A stretch of 64,000 nucleotides of DNA from UBA8401 sp041665525. Lineage in GTDB: Bacteria > Bacteroidota > Ignavibacteria > UBA10030 > UBA8401. Each line of letters begins with the position of its first letter. The first letter of the stretch is position 1. The stretch is from the NCBI GenBank assembly GCA_041665525.1, contig JBAYIS010000005.1, forward strand, positions 62,001 through 126,000, written 5' to 3'. The notes under the pieces are model-generated. The model was not told the origin of the DNA, did no database searches, and saw only the letters and a program-made list of their open reading frames with translations. Below are positions 34,112 to 44,129 of this stretch, piece by piece. A program made the position numbers and the translations under genes.

Positions 34112-35188
34112 ATGACATTCATTCAAAACATAAAATCATCAGTACAGGCACTGGAAGCCTACTCGGTAAAAAGTAAACCAATTTCACCAGATCTTATCAA
34201 GCTCAACCAGAATGAAAATCCATTCGATCTTCCGGAGCAAATGAAACGGGAATTGGTCGAAGAGTTCCTTCAACAACCGTGGAATAGGTATCCCGATGTT
34301 TTCCCTGCAAAACTGATCGAAGCGCTGTCGCAATTTGTCGGTATTCCTATGGAGAGCATCATCGCAGCAAATGGATCGAATGAATTAATGTATTCGGCGC
34401 TCATGGCGATTGTTTCCAAAGGAACAAAAGTTCTGATCCCGGCTCCGACATTTTTTCTGTACGAAAAGATTGTCAGGATTCTTGAAGGTGAATTGGTTAG
34501 CGTTCCGGCAAAGCCCGACCTGTCGTTTGATGTGGAACGAATTCTCGCAACAGCGGTAAAAGAACGGCCGTCACTGATCATTCTGAATTCTCCCAATAGT
34601 CCGACGGGACAGATGCTGACGCTCGAAAATATCGAACGCATCATTACGGGTACGGATGCGATGATCTTGGTGGACGAAGCATACATCGAATTTGCCGATA
34701 TGCCTTCTGTGCTGCCGCTTCTGCAGAGGTATGACCGGCTCATCATCCTGAGAACATTCTCCAAAGCATTTTCTCTTGCTGGATTACGAATAGGTTATTT
34801 ACTTGCCCAACCAGCAGTGTGCTCCGAACTCTTGAAGCCAAAGATCCCGTTTACAGTCAACAATTTATCAATGGCAGCAGCGGTAAGGGTGATGAAGGAA
34901 AAGAAATTGATTTCCGAACGAATTCAATACATTAAACAGCAAAAAGAGAAATTGTTTAAGGAGTTGTCGATAACCGACGGAATCAAAGTCTTTTCTTCAC
35001 AGACAAATTTTCTTATCTTTCAACCAATGAATAATGCACAGCAACTGTTTGATAATTTGCTTACGGAGAATGTTTTGATCCGCGATGTCAGTTCGTATCC
35101 GCTGCTGGAAAATACATTGCGGGTGAATGCCGGTACGGAATCGGAAAATAAACTGTTCCTGGCAGCCGTGCACAAATATTTGAAATAG
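34112..35188 (+). CDS. hisC: histidinol-phosphate aminotransferase
   Basis: PLP enzyme of fold type I that makes histidinol phosphate from imidazole-acetol phosphate. 'LNQNENPFDLPE' at the N-terminus, 'NSPNSPTG', 'VDEAYIEFA' and 'RTFSKAFSLAGLRIGYLLA', where the Lys binds PLP. 358 residues, normal length. It lies 4 nt after hisD, so the two form an operon. Substrate is assigned by family and by this pairing; aromatic aminotransferase side activity is possible. Confidence 0.93.
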   Translation: MTFIQNIKSSVQALEAYSVKSKPISPDLIKLNQNENPFDLPEQMKRELVEEFLQQPWNRYPDVFPAKLIEALSQFVGIPMESIIAANGSNELMYSALMAIVSKGTKVLIPAPTFFLYEKIVRILEGELVSVPAKPDLSFDVERILATAVKERPSLIILNSPNSPTGQMLTLENIERIITGTDAMILVDEAYIEFADMPSVLPLLQRYDRLIILRTFSKAFSLAGLRIGYLLAQPAVCSELLKPKIPFTVNNLSMAAAVRVMKEKKLISERIQYIKQQKEKLFKELSITDGIKVFSSQTNFLIFQPMNNAQQLFDNLLTENVLIRDVSSYPLLENTLRVNAGTESENKLFLAAVHKYLK

Positions 35189-35242
35189 CTGGATAATCTG
35201 GATTGATTCTGTTCTGGTAATCCACTCACACACAGGAGTTCA

Positions 35243-35989
35243 ATGAAGATCTTAGTTCTGGTAAACCATGTTCCCGATACGGAAACGAAAGTGAAGGTCG
35301 GCGCAGATGGAAAAGTAATCGATCCTACAGGGGTCAACTACATGCTAAATCCATACGATGAATTCGGCGTTGAAGAAGCGTTAAAAACAAAACAGCAATT
35401 CGGCGGAGAAGTGTTGGTTGTTTCGCTGGGTGGCGATTCCAATAAAGAGACGCTCCGCAAGGCGCTGGCAATGGGATGTGATAAGGCGGTTCTGTTAAAG
35501 GATGCAGTTTCTCGTGATTCCTACGCAGTGGCATTCGCGCTGGCTGAATATGCAAAGGAATATGGACCCGACATCATCTTCTGTGGAAAACAATCGATCG
35601 ACTATGATAATGCACAGGTCGGCGGCTTGGTAGCGGAAATGCTCGGCATTCCGTCGGTATCAGTCGTTGTAAAATTGACGATCAATGAGAGGAACATCAT
35701 CGCGGAACGAGAAATTGAAGGAGGACATGAAATAATTCATGCAACCCTCCCCGCGCTCATCAGTGCTCAAAAGGGATTGAACGAACCGCGCTATCCTTCG
35801 CTGAAAGGAATCATGGACGCGAAACGGAAACCGATCGAAGAGAAAGCGCCTGCAGCGGCAGACTCTCGAGTTGAAGTAAACGGAATGAGCAAACCTCCTG
35901 CGAAAGCACAGGGAAAGATCGTCGGTGCGGATGCAACCGCTGCTGCCGAATTGGTCCGCTTATTGCATGAAGAAGCCAAAGTGATCTAA
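35243..35989 (+). CDS. etfB: electron transfer flavoprotein beta subunit
   Basis: Small subunit of ETF, which passes electrons from acyl-CoA and other dehydrogenases to the quinone pool. 'MKILVLVNHVPDTETKV', 'MLNPYDEFGVEEAL' and 'GKQSIDYDNAQVGGLVAEML' are family hallmarks. 248 residues; CAGGAG lies 7 nt before the ATG. etfA follows by 23 nt. Confidence 0.96.
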   Translation: MKILVLVNHVPDTETKVKVGADGKVIDPTGVNYMLNPYDEFGVEEALKTKQQFGGEVLVVSLGGDSNKETLRKALAMGCDKAVLLKDAVSRDSYAVAFALAEYAKEYGPDIIFCGKQSIDYDNAQVGGLVAEMLGIPSVSVVVKLTINERNIIAEREIEGGHEIIHATLPALISAQKGLNEPRYPSLKGIMDAKRKPIEEKAPAAADSRVEVNGMSKPPAKAQGKIVGADATAAAELVRLLHEEAKVI

Positions 35990-36012
35990 TCATTTAATTC
36001 GGAAAAGTATTT

Positions 36013-36987
36013 ATGAAAATTTTAGCATTTGCGGAACAGCGGAACGGTCAATTCAAAAAAACTGCGTTTGAAGTAGTCAAAGCTGCAAAAACAGTTTCCG
36101 ATCAATTGCAGGGAGAAACAATTGCGGTCGTCATTGGCAACGGTTGTGCATCGATCGCAGATCAACTCGGCGGGTTTGGCGCGGCGAGAGTGATTGTTGT
36201 GGATGACCCACGTCTCGAATTATACTCGGCAACAGCATACGCAAAGATTATTGCAGAAGTAGCAAAAACAGAATCAGCGGAAATAGTTTTCCTGCCCGCG
36301 AGCGAAATGGGCAAGGATGTCGCACCACGCGTTGCCGTGAAACTCGGCGCAGGTCTCGCGGCTGGCTGCACCGCTGTCAAAATCAACCAAGGAACCATCA
36401 CAGCAACCAGGCCTGTGTATGCAGGTAAGGGATTGCTCGAAGTTTCCGTAAAAACGGCAACAAAAGTCTTCACCTTGCGGCCGAATGTTTTCACCGCCGG
36501 ACCATCGAACGGTTCTGCGGCAACCGTGGAATCAAAAAAGTTCGACCTCTCCGATACGGATTTTTCTGTTATGGTCAAAGAAGTAAAGACGGCAAGCGGA
36601 AAAAAAGATGTTGCTGAAGCGGATATTATCGTTTCGGGCGGAAGAGGATTGAAAGGTCCGGAACATTTCAACATGATCGAAGATCTTGCTGGTGCTTTGG
36701 GTGCAGCGGTGGGTGCTTCGCGAGCGGTTGTTGATGCGGGATGGCGTCCGCATGATGAACAAGTTGGACAAACAGGCAAGACCGTTTCTCCCTCGCTGTA
36801 CGTGGCAGTTGCAATTTCCGGTGCCGTGCAACATCTTGCAGGAATGTCATCGTCAAAATACATCGTTGCCATTAATAAGGACAAGGATGCACCAATCTTA
36901 TCAGTTGCAGACTATGCAATTGTCGGAGATGCATTCGAAGTTGTTCCGGCATTGACTGCGGAAGTGAAGAAATTACTCGGTAAGTGA
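36013..36987 (+). CDS. etfA: electron transfer flavoprotein alpha subunit
   Basis: Large subunit of ETF carrying FAD. The C-terminal FAD domain shows 'SGGRGLKGPEHF', 'GASRAVVDAGWRPHDEQVGQ' (with the FAD-binding Arg), 'VSPSLYVAVAISGAVQHL' and 'YIVAINKDKDAPI'. 324 residues. Co-transcribed with etfB. No partner dehydrogenase or ETF-quinone oxidoreductase is in the window. Confidence 0.96.
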   Translation: MKILAFAEQRNGQFKKTAFEVVKAAKTVSDQLQGETIAVVIGNGCASIADQLGGFGAARVIVVDDPRLELYSATAYAKIIAEVAKTESAEIVFLPASEMGKDVAPRVAVKLGAGLAAGCTAVKINQGTITATRPVYAGKGLLEVSVKTATKVFTLRPNVFTAGPSNGSAATVESKKFDLSDTDFSVMVKEVKTASGKKDVAEADIIVSGGRGLKGPEHFNMIEDLAGALGAAVGASRAVVDAGWRPHDEQVGQTGKTVSPSLYVAVAISGAVQHLAGMSSSKYIVAINKDKDAPILSVADYAIVGDAFEVVPALTAEVKKLLGK

Positions 36988-37054
36988 TACAGCGTATTGC
37001 ACCTCGCTTTGGAAATTGATATACTCGAAATATCGAAGAATTAGGAGTAACATA

Positions 37055-37639
37055 GTGGAGAAAGTTCAAGTTGACATACTCGGTTTATCGACAAGTCCGT
37101 CGAGCGCCGGTGCGTATGCATTGATCTTGAAGGAAACAAATGGAAAGCGGAAGCTGCCGATCATCATCGGTGCGTTTGAAGCTCAATCAATTGCATTGGA
37201 ATTGGAAGGAATGAAACCGCCGCGTCCGCTCACGCACGATCTAATGAGGAATATCATTGATACGTTCGCCGTGTCGCTGAATGAAGTATGCATCAATGAA
37301 CTTCGGGACGGCACGTTCTACGCAAAACTGACGATCGAAGGATTAAGCGATATCCAGGAAGTCGACTCACGTCCCAGCGATGCGATCGCTCTGGCAGTGC
37401 GCTATGGCGCACCGATCTATGTCGGCGAAGAGGTCCTGAACGAAGCAGGTGTCATCTCTGAGGATGACGAAGAAACGGAAGAAACAGCGACCAAAGAAGA
37501 ACCGGAACAAACGCAAAAACCTTTATCGAAACTCGAACAATTACAATCGTCGTTGAAAGAAGCTATTGAAAAAGAGGATTATGAAAAGGCGGCTAAGCTT
37601 CGGGACGATATTAGGAAACTGGGAATAATGGATCAATAA
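37055..37639 (+). CDS. bifunctional nuclease (DUF151) protein with C-terminal UVR motif
   Basis: 194 residues. Residues about 5-125 form a BFN/DUF151 domain ('LPIIIGAFEAQSIALELEG', 'PRPLTHDLM', 'VDSRPSDAIALAVRYGAPI'). An acidic linker (about 130-155) leads to a UvrB/UvrC-type motif ('LKEAIEKEDYEKAAKLRDDI'). This combination is typical of Bacteroidota/Chlorobi; nuclease activity is reported for some members but the role is unclear. Start is GTG 37055 with AGGAG 7 nt upstream. It follows etfA by 67 nt. Confidence 0.88.
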   Translation: MEKVQVDILGLSTSPSSAGAYALILKETNGKRKLPIIIGAFEAQSIALELEGMKPPRPLTHDLMRNIIDTFAVSLNEVCINELRDGTFYAKLTIEGLSDIQEVDSRPSDAIALAVRYGAPIYVGEEVLNEAGVISEDDEETEETATKEEPEQTQKPLSKLEQLQSSLKEAIEKEDYEKAAKLRDDIRKLGIMDQ

Positions 37640-37663
37640 AAAAACCGCGAAAGCGGTTTTTTA
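37638..37663. terminator. bidirectional terminator between the BFN gene and pdxJ
   Basis: AAAAAACCGC / GCGGTTTTTT around a GAAA tetraloop; overlaps both convergent stop codons. Confidence 0.9.
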
Positions 37664-38371
37664 TTTCAGTAAAGCGAGCATTTCTTTTACAGCCTGCTCC
37701 AAACCCACAAAAGCAGCGCGCGAAATTATCGCATGACCGATGCTCATCTCATCGATAGGAGAACTCGTTGAAACTGCCTGCACGTTACGGTAATTCAATC
37801 CATGTCCTGCATTGACCTCCAGGCCAATCTGTTTTCCGAATTGTGCTGCATTGATAATTTCCATCAAAGTCCGTTGAACATCCCCGGCGTTTCGCGCTTC
37901 TGCATATTCTCCAGTGTGAATTTCAATCATGTCGGCACCAATCTCCTTTGATGTTTCGATGTGTTGCTGCAAAGGATTGATAAATAAACTGACCGGGATC
38001 TTTTTAGAATGGAACTGCTGAATGACATGTCTCAACCGTTCCTTTTGTGCAAGCACTTCCAGTCCGCCTTCGGTCGTCAATTCCTGCCGTTTTTCCGGTA
38101 CGAGTGTCACAAGATCGGGAACAACTTCCATCGCAATTCGTACGATCTCCTCGGAGGCGCCCATTTCAAGATCAAGTTTTGTGGAAATTGATTCCCGTAA
38201 TTTCCAAACATCATGATCTTTAATATGTCGGCGGTCTTCTCGTAAATGAACAACAATACCGTCCGCACCGGCTCGTTCGCACGCGATTGCCGCTTCCACC
38301 GGATTTGGTTCCGTTCCACCGCGCGCATTTCGAAGCGTCGCGATATGGTCAATATTTATACAAAGTCTCAT
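37661..38371 (-). CDS. pdxJ: pyridoxine 5'-phosphate synthase
   Basis: Last step of DXP-dependent vitamin B6 synthesis; condenses 1-deoxyxylulose 5-phosphate with aminoacetone 3-phosphate. TIM-barrel motifs: 'LCINIDHIATLRNARGG', 'GIVVHLREDRRHI', 'VSLFINPLQQHIE', 'IEIHTGEYA', 'NAGHGLNY' and 'SIGHAIISRAAFVGL'. 236 residues, full length. Single gene, convergent with the BFN gene. Confidence 0.96.
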   Translation of the reverse strand: MRLCINIDHIATLRNARGGTEPNPVEAAIACERAGADGIVVHLREDRRHIKDHDVWKLRESISTKLDLEMGASEEIVRIAMEVVPDLVTLVPEKRQELTTEGGLEVLAQKERLRHVIQQFHSKKIPVSLFINPLQQHIETSKEIGADMIEIHTGEYAEARNAGDVQRTLMEIINAAQFGKQIGLEVNAGHGLNYRNVQAVSTSSPIDEMSIGHAIISRAAFVGLEQAVKEMLALLK

Positions 38372-38488
38372 TGTTCTTCGTAAAAATTACATAAATTCAT
38401 CGATTATTCAAAGTATTTGCGTCAGCAGTTCCGTAACTTTTTATTCCACAGGTCGTAGAAAAGTGACACAAATTCGACGGAGTTTCCC

Positions 38489-40141
38489 ATGAAACAATTA
38501 TACACACTCGTACTTTTCCTCTGTTTTCTCCTTCCACTTGCAACCGCTCAGGATGATGTCGACAAACATAGAATCGATCAAACAGCAGATAATTTCGGAG
38601 AATTTGTTGAAAGCCTCGTCGAACAAATAGAAACACAAGTAGATCGGATCGTTGATGAGCGGTCACCGCGGAGCGAATATTATTCAGATGTAGATCAGGA
38701 TAAAGAAAAGAATACACCCTCTCTTTCTTCAGACGCAATCACGTTCAATGGAGATACAGAAATAGCAGAACAGGATACGGTTCAAGGCGACCTGGTTGTA
38801 AAGAATGGTACATTAACTGTTCGAGGAACTGTTACGGGAGATGTTCTGGTTGTCAATGGTGATATCGAATTGAAGAGTTCATCGAAAGTGTATGGGAATG
38901 TCCGCGCGATGAATGGTGGGATCAACAAAGACGATGGAGCATTTGTTGAAGGGTATACCGAGCAATCCTCATCCACTTCAAAGAGAAGCTACAATCGTAA
39001 AAAGACTTACAGAACAAAATATTCCTATTCCTTCACTCCATATTTTTGGAACAAAGAGAATGTCATCGATGATAATTTCCTTTTCCGCTATAATCGCGTT
39101 GAAGGATTCTTCTTCGGTTTTGGCTCGGAGAAAAAATTCTATTGGGACGGAAGCAAAAGAGTTTCTGGATACGGGTCTTTTGGATATGGATTTGCTTCGC
39201 ACAAATGGCGATTGCAACTTGGTCTAGATAGACAGTATGCCGTATCTGATGAAGAACTCTACGAAATCGGTGCGGAAGGTCATAGCGTTACGGACACAAA
39301 GGATGAATGGGTGATGAATCTTGCGGAGAATAATCTTACTGCATTGTTCTTCAGGGAGGATTTCAGAGATTATTATCAACGGGAAGGTTTTTCCTTGCAT
39401 ACAGCCCGCTATACGAAAAGCGGCGATGTCTCCACGATGATTGATGTACGATTTTTGAATGATCGTTATGCGTCTATGTTCAACACAGCGCAATGGGCAG
39501 TCTTTGGGGGCAGTTCCTTCCGTTCAAATCCTGCGGTCAATGTTGGAACGATGAAAAGCGTCACAGTAAGTGCTGGAGTCAGTACCGTTGAAAAATACAG
39601 ATATCATTCAGAAGGCTGGAACATTTTTGCGCGGGGCGAGTACGGCGGGAATGAACTGGGTGGAGATTACTCGTTTACACAGACGATTGTTGATCTACGT
39701 CGCTTCCAACCGGTGATAGACGAAGACCAGATTAATATGAGAATCCGCGCCGGGTCGCTGGGTGGTGCTCCAATTGCACAAAAAGTATTCGAACTTGGAG
39801 GAGCGAACACACTCCCGGCATTCGGTTTCAAGGAATTCTCGGGTAACAGAATGGTGTTGGCAAACGTGGAATATAGAATGACCGGAGATTGGATCGACGA
39901 AATTTTCTTCTGGCCCGGCAGTTTAAATCTGATCGCATTTGGTGATGCAGGCGCTGTCGCCACGACAAGTACCAAACAGGAAGTGTATCAAGGATTCGAT
40001 GCGATCACATCGAACACGGTGAAATCAGATTACGGTGTTGCAATCTCATGGCATGATGGAGATGCTCGTTTAGGATTTGCATGGAGAACGGATAAACAAG
40101 CACCGGTATCCATTTTCTTCCGGTTACACCGGGCATTCTGA
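38489..40141 (+). CDS. outer-membrane beta-barrel protein with bactofilin-like repeat segment
   Basis: 550 residues. Signal peptide 'MKQLYTLVLFLCFLLPLATAQ'. Residues about 85-150 hold short beta-helical repeats ('VQGDLVVKNGTLTVRGTVTGDVLVVNGDIEL' read as V-x-G-D-V-x-V-x-x-G units), as in bactofilins and DUF4097-like adhesin segments. The C-terminal 350 residues alternate aromatic and polar residues and resemble the Omp85/surface-antigen barrel ('GGANTLPAFGFKEFSGNRM', 'FGDAGAVAT', final 'IFFRLHRAF' with terminal Phe). Start ATG has GGAG 6 nt upstream. The pairing of a polymer-type repeat with a barrel is unusual. Single gene. Confidence 0.7.
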   Translation: MKQLYTLVLFLCFLLPLATAQDDVDKHRIDQTADNFGEFVESLVEQIETQVDRIVDERSPRSEYYSDVDQDKEKNTPSLSSDAITFNGDTEIAEQDTVQGDLVVKNGTLTVRGTVTGDVLVVNGDIELKSSSKVYGNVRAMNGGINKDDGAFVEGYTEQSSSTSKRSYNRKKTYRTKYSYSFTPYFWNKENVIDDNFLFRYNRVEGFFFGFGSEKKFYWDGSKRVSGYGSFGYGFASHKWRLQLGLDRQYAVSDEELYEIGAEGHSVTDTKDEWVMNLAENNLTALFFREDFRDYYQREGFSLHTARYTKSGDVSTMIDVRFLNDRYASMFNTAQWAVFGGSSFRSNPAVNVGTMKSVTVSAGVSTVEKYRYHSEGWNIFARGEYGGNELGGDYSFTQTIVDLRRFQPVIDEDQINMRIRAGSLGGAPIAQKVFELGGANTLPAFGFKEFSGNRMVLANVEYRMTGDWIDEIFFWPGSLNLIAFGDAGAVATTSTKQEVYQGFDAITSNTVKSDYGVAISWHDGDARLGFAWRTDKQAPVSIFFRLHRAF

Positions 40142-40162
40142 TTGGTCGAAATAAATATCTGC

Positions 40163-40194
40163 AAAAATGCCTCTGTCACGACAGAGGCATTTTT
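40163..40194. terminator. bidirectional terminator between the barrel gene and the YbbR gene
   Basis: AAAAATGCCTCTGT / ACAGAGGCATTTTT around loop CACG, a perfect 14-bp stem with U-tract on both strands. Confidence 0.92.
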
Positions 40195-41116
40195 ATTTTC
40201 TGACCACATATTGGATTTTCTCCGGATCGATCTGTACAATCTGAACGTTGTCCGGTCCTACAATATTCGCCTGCATCAAACCGCTAGTATCCAGTAAAAT
40301 CGATTTGTAATCGATGAAAGCATAAAAATCCTTAGCCGATAGGTTGGCGACGTTATTGACGCCAGAGCGTACTATGATCGATACTTTAGGCGGTATAAGT
40401 ACTACCTTTCTGCTTTCGGGAGCCTGAAGAATTTCGACGGAGATATCGTTGATGGTCTTCTCGGCGATCGGTTGAACATCAAAAAAGACATGGACATTAC
40501 TTATTGGGCGAGCAATTTCAAATTGCAGTGAGTCTGTCAACGGAATATCTACATCCACAGGAGAGTTGATGTCAAACAAATGAATTGTCTCAGTTTGCCA
40601 CCGGTGAATATTCTCTAACAGTGAACGTGCCCCGGTTACCACAATGCTGTCCGGTGATGATTTTACTTTTCCCACAATTCCAAAACCATCCCGAAATTCT
40701 GCTTTCACTATTGGCACGACAGGAACTTTCTTCGATACTTTTTCATCTAACTGAACGATCAGCGTTTCAGGTGAAGAATCCATCACGCGAATATCACTGG
40801 ATAAATTCACTCGTTCGTTGAGATCACGAGAAGTGAGAAGAAGGCTCTTCCTGGAAAGGGACTTGAAATCGATCGTATAGTACAGGTTAGGTGTCAAGAG
40901 AGTGTTTAGTAACTGCCAACCGGTGCCTTGTACGCTAATCTGTACCGTGGTCGGTAATGGAATTGCAATCGCCTGGTTTTGCCGCAGATTTTCCACTTTT
41001 ACCGGAACATCGATGGAAATTTTGAATTGATTCCCCAAATTGACCGACACCCAAACAATAAAGGCAAAGATCAATGAAAAAAGGACAATCGGAAATTTTC
41101 GCTCAGTCATATACAT
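40193..41116 (-). CDS. YbbR-like domain protein
   Basis: 307 residues. One N-terminal membrane helix ('FPIVLFSLIFAFIVWVSVNL') and then several YbbR-type beta modules ('VPVKVENL', 'TVQISVQGTG', 'PVVPIVKAEF', 'VVTGARSLL', 'SPVDVDIPL'). In other bacteria YbbR (CdaR) regulates the diadenylate cyclase CdaA, but no cdaA gene is adjacent here. ATG 41116 is used; ATG 41110 is possible. Convergent with the barrel gene and divergent from the YfhO-type gene. Confidence 0.85.
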   Translation of the reverse strand: MYMTERKFPIVLFSLIFAFIVWVSVNLGNQFKISIDVPVKVENLRQNQAIAIPLPTTVQISVQGTGWQLLNTLLTPNLYYTIDFKSLSRKSLLLTSRDLNERVNLSSDIRVMDSSPETLIVQLDEKVSKKVPVVPIVKAEFRDGFGIVGKVKSSPDSIVVTGARSLLENIHRWQTETIHLFDINSPVDVDIPLTDSLQFEIARPISNVHVFFDVQPIAEKTINDISVEILQAPESRKVVLIPPKVSIIVRSGVNNVANLSAKDFYAFIDYKSILLDTSGLMQANIVGPDNVQIVQIDPEKIQYVVRK

Positions 41117-41324
41117 GTGGAGAAAATATAACGACGCTATGTTGCAGAATCAATTGGAAAGTTGGTTGTAGTAATTGACATTCGCTTCGTCAATATTATC
41201 CTGACCGTACGTTATAACGGCAGAGCATCATTGACTGCGGCGCTTTTACTTTGTATCTCTGCGGATTTTATCCTATTTTCATTTAATAAATTTTATCGAT
41301 TTTTCATAACTACAGTTGAATATT

Positions 41325-43859
41325 ATGGCAATAATGAAAAAAGGAAAACCGTCCAAACAAAAATCCGAAAGTCAGCTGATCCCGCCGAAGTTTCAACATG
41401 CTGCGTCGATAGCAGTGATTTTTTTCTCTTTAATCATTTTCTTTCATGATGTAGTGTTTGAAGGAAAGGTGTTCGGTGCCGCCGATACCATCGCATCAAA
41501 AAGTTTTGAAACACTGATCGATGATGCGATGCAGGCAGATGAGGCGCCATTATGGAATCCGTATATTTTTTGCGGAATGCCTGGCGTTGGCAGTATGATG
41601 GTGCACGGCAGCCGTATGTATGATGTTTCCGCATACTTGTTGGGGTGGGCGCAAAACTTTTTTGCATTCATCGTGAACAATAAAGATATCGGGTGGCAAT
41701 TGATGTATTATTTCATTCTTGGATGCGGATTTTACTGGTTTGTGTACGATAAACTGCAAAATAAGATTGCAGCATTGATTTCAGCGCTGGCAGTAACGCA
41801 TACAACGTATATAATAATTCTGGTCATGGTCGGCCATATGACCAAAGTTCCAGTAGTAGCATTTTTTCCATTTATTTTTCTGATTCTCGAGCGTCTCCGC
41901 GAGAAATTTTCATTGATATTGTCATTGTTGCTGACTCTGCTCGTGCACTTTATGTTCCTACCCGGCCATATTCAAATGATTTTTTACTGCTATCTTGCCT
42001 TTGGACTGTATTATCTATTTTTCTTTATACGTGCCATAATAAAAAAGGAACGCTGGCAGGGCATTATCAGATCAGGATTGGTATTTGCCGCAGCTTCGAT
42101 ATTGGCTTTTGCAATGACTGGGGATCAATATCTTTCGACACTGGAATATTCTAAGTATTCAACACGCGGCGCCGATTCCATTATCCCTTCACCAAAACAA
42201 CAGGAGATTGGGAATTCAAATGGAGGACTGGACTATGAGTATGCAACGAATTGGTCATTTTCCCCTGGTGAGATGCTGACATTCTTTATTCCATCATCCC
42301 ATGGTTTCGGATGGTTCAATTACCAGGGGGCCTTGTCGCAGAATCAAGAAATGCGTTTGAATACGTACTTCGGCAATATGCCATTCACGGATGCACCGCA
42401 GTATATGGGCGTTGTGATTGTGATTCTGGGTGGAATAGGTTTTTGGAGGAATCGGAAAGATCCATTCGTACAATATGCCGGTCTTGTCATTTTTCTTTCA
42501 TTGATCATTTCGTTCGGGAAAGAATTTCCGCTGCTGTATGATTTGATGTTCAATTATTTCCCGATGTTCAATAAGTTCCGTATCCCTTCAATGATACTGA
42601 TTCTTGTCCAGTTATTGATGCCTGTCCTCGCCGGCTACGGCATCGCTACGCTAATGAACGATGCGGAAGAATCAAATGTGAAAAGGAACGTACAGTTCCG
42701 CTATGCGTTGTTTGGTGTGGGCGGTCTGCTGATCCTTTCCCTCATCGCGAAAAACATTTTTATCTCATTCTACGATATGATATTTTCTCAGCAGGAAATC
42801 ATACAGAACCTTTCACGGTCGTACCAACCGAATCCAACGGTGATGAACGAACTGTACAGAGTCATTACGGACATGGTCTCGACAGACATTACGTTTGGTC
42901 TCATGTTCACGCTGATTTCGTTGGGGGCATTGTATTTGTATCATCAAAAGAAATTATCGATCACGGTGTTAACAGGAGTTCTAGTCGTGATAGTATTGTC
43001 TGACCTGTGGCGGGTGAATTATAAACCGATGGATACGAAACCGCATCGTGAAGTGCAAAGTACATTTTCTACACCGGAGTATGTTCACTTCCTAAAACAG
43101 GATACAACAATGTTCCGCACGCTGGAATTTGAGAACGGACAACCTCCGTATAATAATACACTCGCGTACTGGAAAATTCAAAGTGCGTATGGATATTCCG
43201 GAACAAAAATGCGCCAGGTGCAGGATATGTTCGATGTGATCGGATTGGGAAATCCGCTCATGTGGGGATTGATGAATGTGAAATATATTCTTTCAGACCG
43301 TCCCGATTCCAATAACATTTTGCTGCCGGTCTATTCCGGTTCCGGAAAGAATGTGCTATTCAACCGAGCAGCATTGCCGCGTACCTTTTTTGTGAACCGT
43401 TATGCAGTGGCAACCGGTATTGAGATTCTGCAAAATATAAAATCGATGTCGTTTGATCCGCGTGATGTTGCCTATGTTATGGAAGATCCGGGATTGAAAA
43501 TAGATCCGCCCCAAACTGAGGCGAAAGCAGATTACAAAAAATTTGGAATGCACGATGTGGAATTATCTGTAACGGCCACGGGAAATAATCTTCTGTTTAT
43601 AAGCGAAACGTGGTATCCGGAAGGATGGAAAGCATATATTGACGGGGAAGAGACACAGATCTATCGGCTGAATTATATGTTTCGTGGTGTTGTAGTGCCG
43701 CAGGGAGAGCATACGGTGACAATGAAATACTCCTCTACCGCATATTCTTTAGGAAAACAGTTGAGTATGTGGATTAACCTATTGTTGTTGGGGGGGATTG
43801 GGTATATTTGGGTGATGTATCTTGTAAAACTCCGTGGTAAAAAAGAAGTGCAGAAATAA
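41325..43859 (+). CDS. YfhO-type polytopic membrane protein (GT-C-like)
   Basis: 844 residues with about a dozen membrane helices ('YFILGCGFYWFVYDKL', 'FPFIFLILERL', 'LLTLLVHFMFLPGHIQMIFYCYLAFGLYYLFFFIRAI' in parts) and a soluble C-terminal domain ('ISETWYPEGWKAYIDGEETQIYRLNYMFRGVVVPQGEHTV' in parts). This is the YfhO family, which in Gram-positives modifies lipoteichoic acid; in Bacteroidota the role is unknown but a lipid-linked sugar transferase is likely. ATG 41325 lacks a clear Shine-Dalgarno; TTG 41316 and ATG 41334 are alternatives. Confidence 0.85.
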   Translation: MAIMKKGKPSKQKSESQLIPPKFQHAASIAVIFFSLIIFFHDVVFEGKVFGAADTIASKSFETLIDDAMQADEAPLWNPYIFCGMPGVGSMMVHGSRMYDVSAYLLGWAQNFFAFIVNNKDIGWQLMYYFILGCGFYWFVYDKLQNKIAALISALAVTHTTYIIILVMVGHMTKVPVVAFFPFIFLILERLREKFSLILSLLLTLLVHFMFLPGHIQMIFYCYLAFGLYYLFFFIRAIIKKERWQGIIRSGLVFAAASILAFAMTGDQYLSTLEYSKYSTRGADSIIPSPKQQEIGNSNGGLDYEYATNWSFSPGEMLTFFIPSSHGFGWFNYQGALSQNQEMRLNTYFGNMPFTDAPQYMGVVIVILGGIGFWRNRKDPFVQYAGLVIFLSLIISFGKEFPLLYDLMFNYFPMFNKFRIPSMILILVQLLMPVLAGYGIATLMNDAEESNVKRNVQFRYALFGVGGLLILSLIAKNIFISFYDMIFSQQEIIQNLSRSYQPNPTVMNELYRVITDMVSTDITFGLMFTLISLGALYLYHQKKLSITVLTGVLVVIVLSDLWRVNYKPMDTKPHREVQSTFSTPEYVHFLKQDTTMFRTLEFENGQPPYNNTLAYWKIQSAYGYSGTKMRQVQDMFDVIGLGNPLMWGLMNVKYILSDRPDSNNILLPVYSGSGKNVLFNRAALPRTFFVNRYAVATGIEILQNIKSMSFDPRDVAYVMEDPGLKIDPPQTEAKADYKKFGMHDVELSVTATGNNLLFISETWYPEGWKAYIDGEETQIYRLNYMFRGVVVPQGEHTVTMKYSSTAYSLGKQLSMWINLLLLGGIGYIWVMYLVKLRGKKEVQK

Positions 43860-44129
43860 CTGCAGCAGTTAATTATCCTGCAATTAAGAATTCTTGATTG
43901 GATATGTAAATTTTTGAGTTATAGATCTCCCTTTGTTCTGCTGTTTCAATACCACGTATTTACGTGATTGTAATATAGTGCATAATTTAATAGTTTGTTC
44001 AACAAGGCAATAGCGACAACATTTCTCTCTAACAATCAGTAATAGTCAACAATAGGATAATGCTGACAATAATTGCGACTACCGCTTGCATATTCTATCG
44101 TAGCCTCGAAAAACCAACTCTGGACAATT

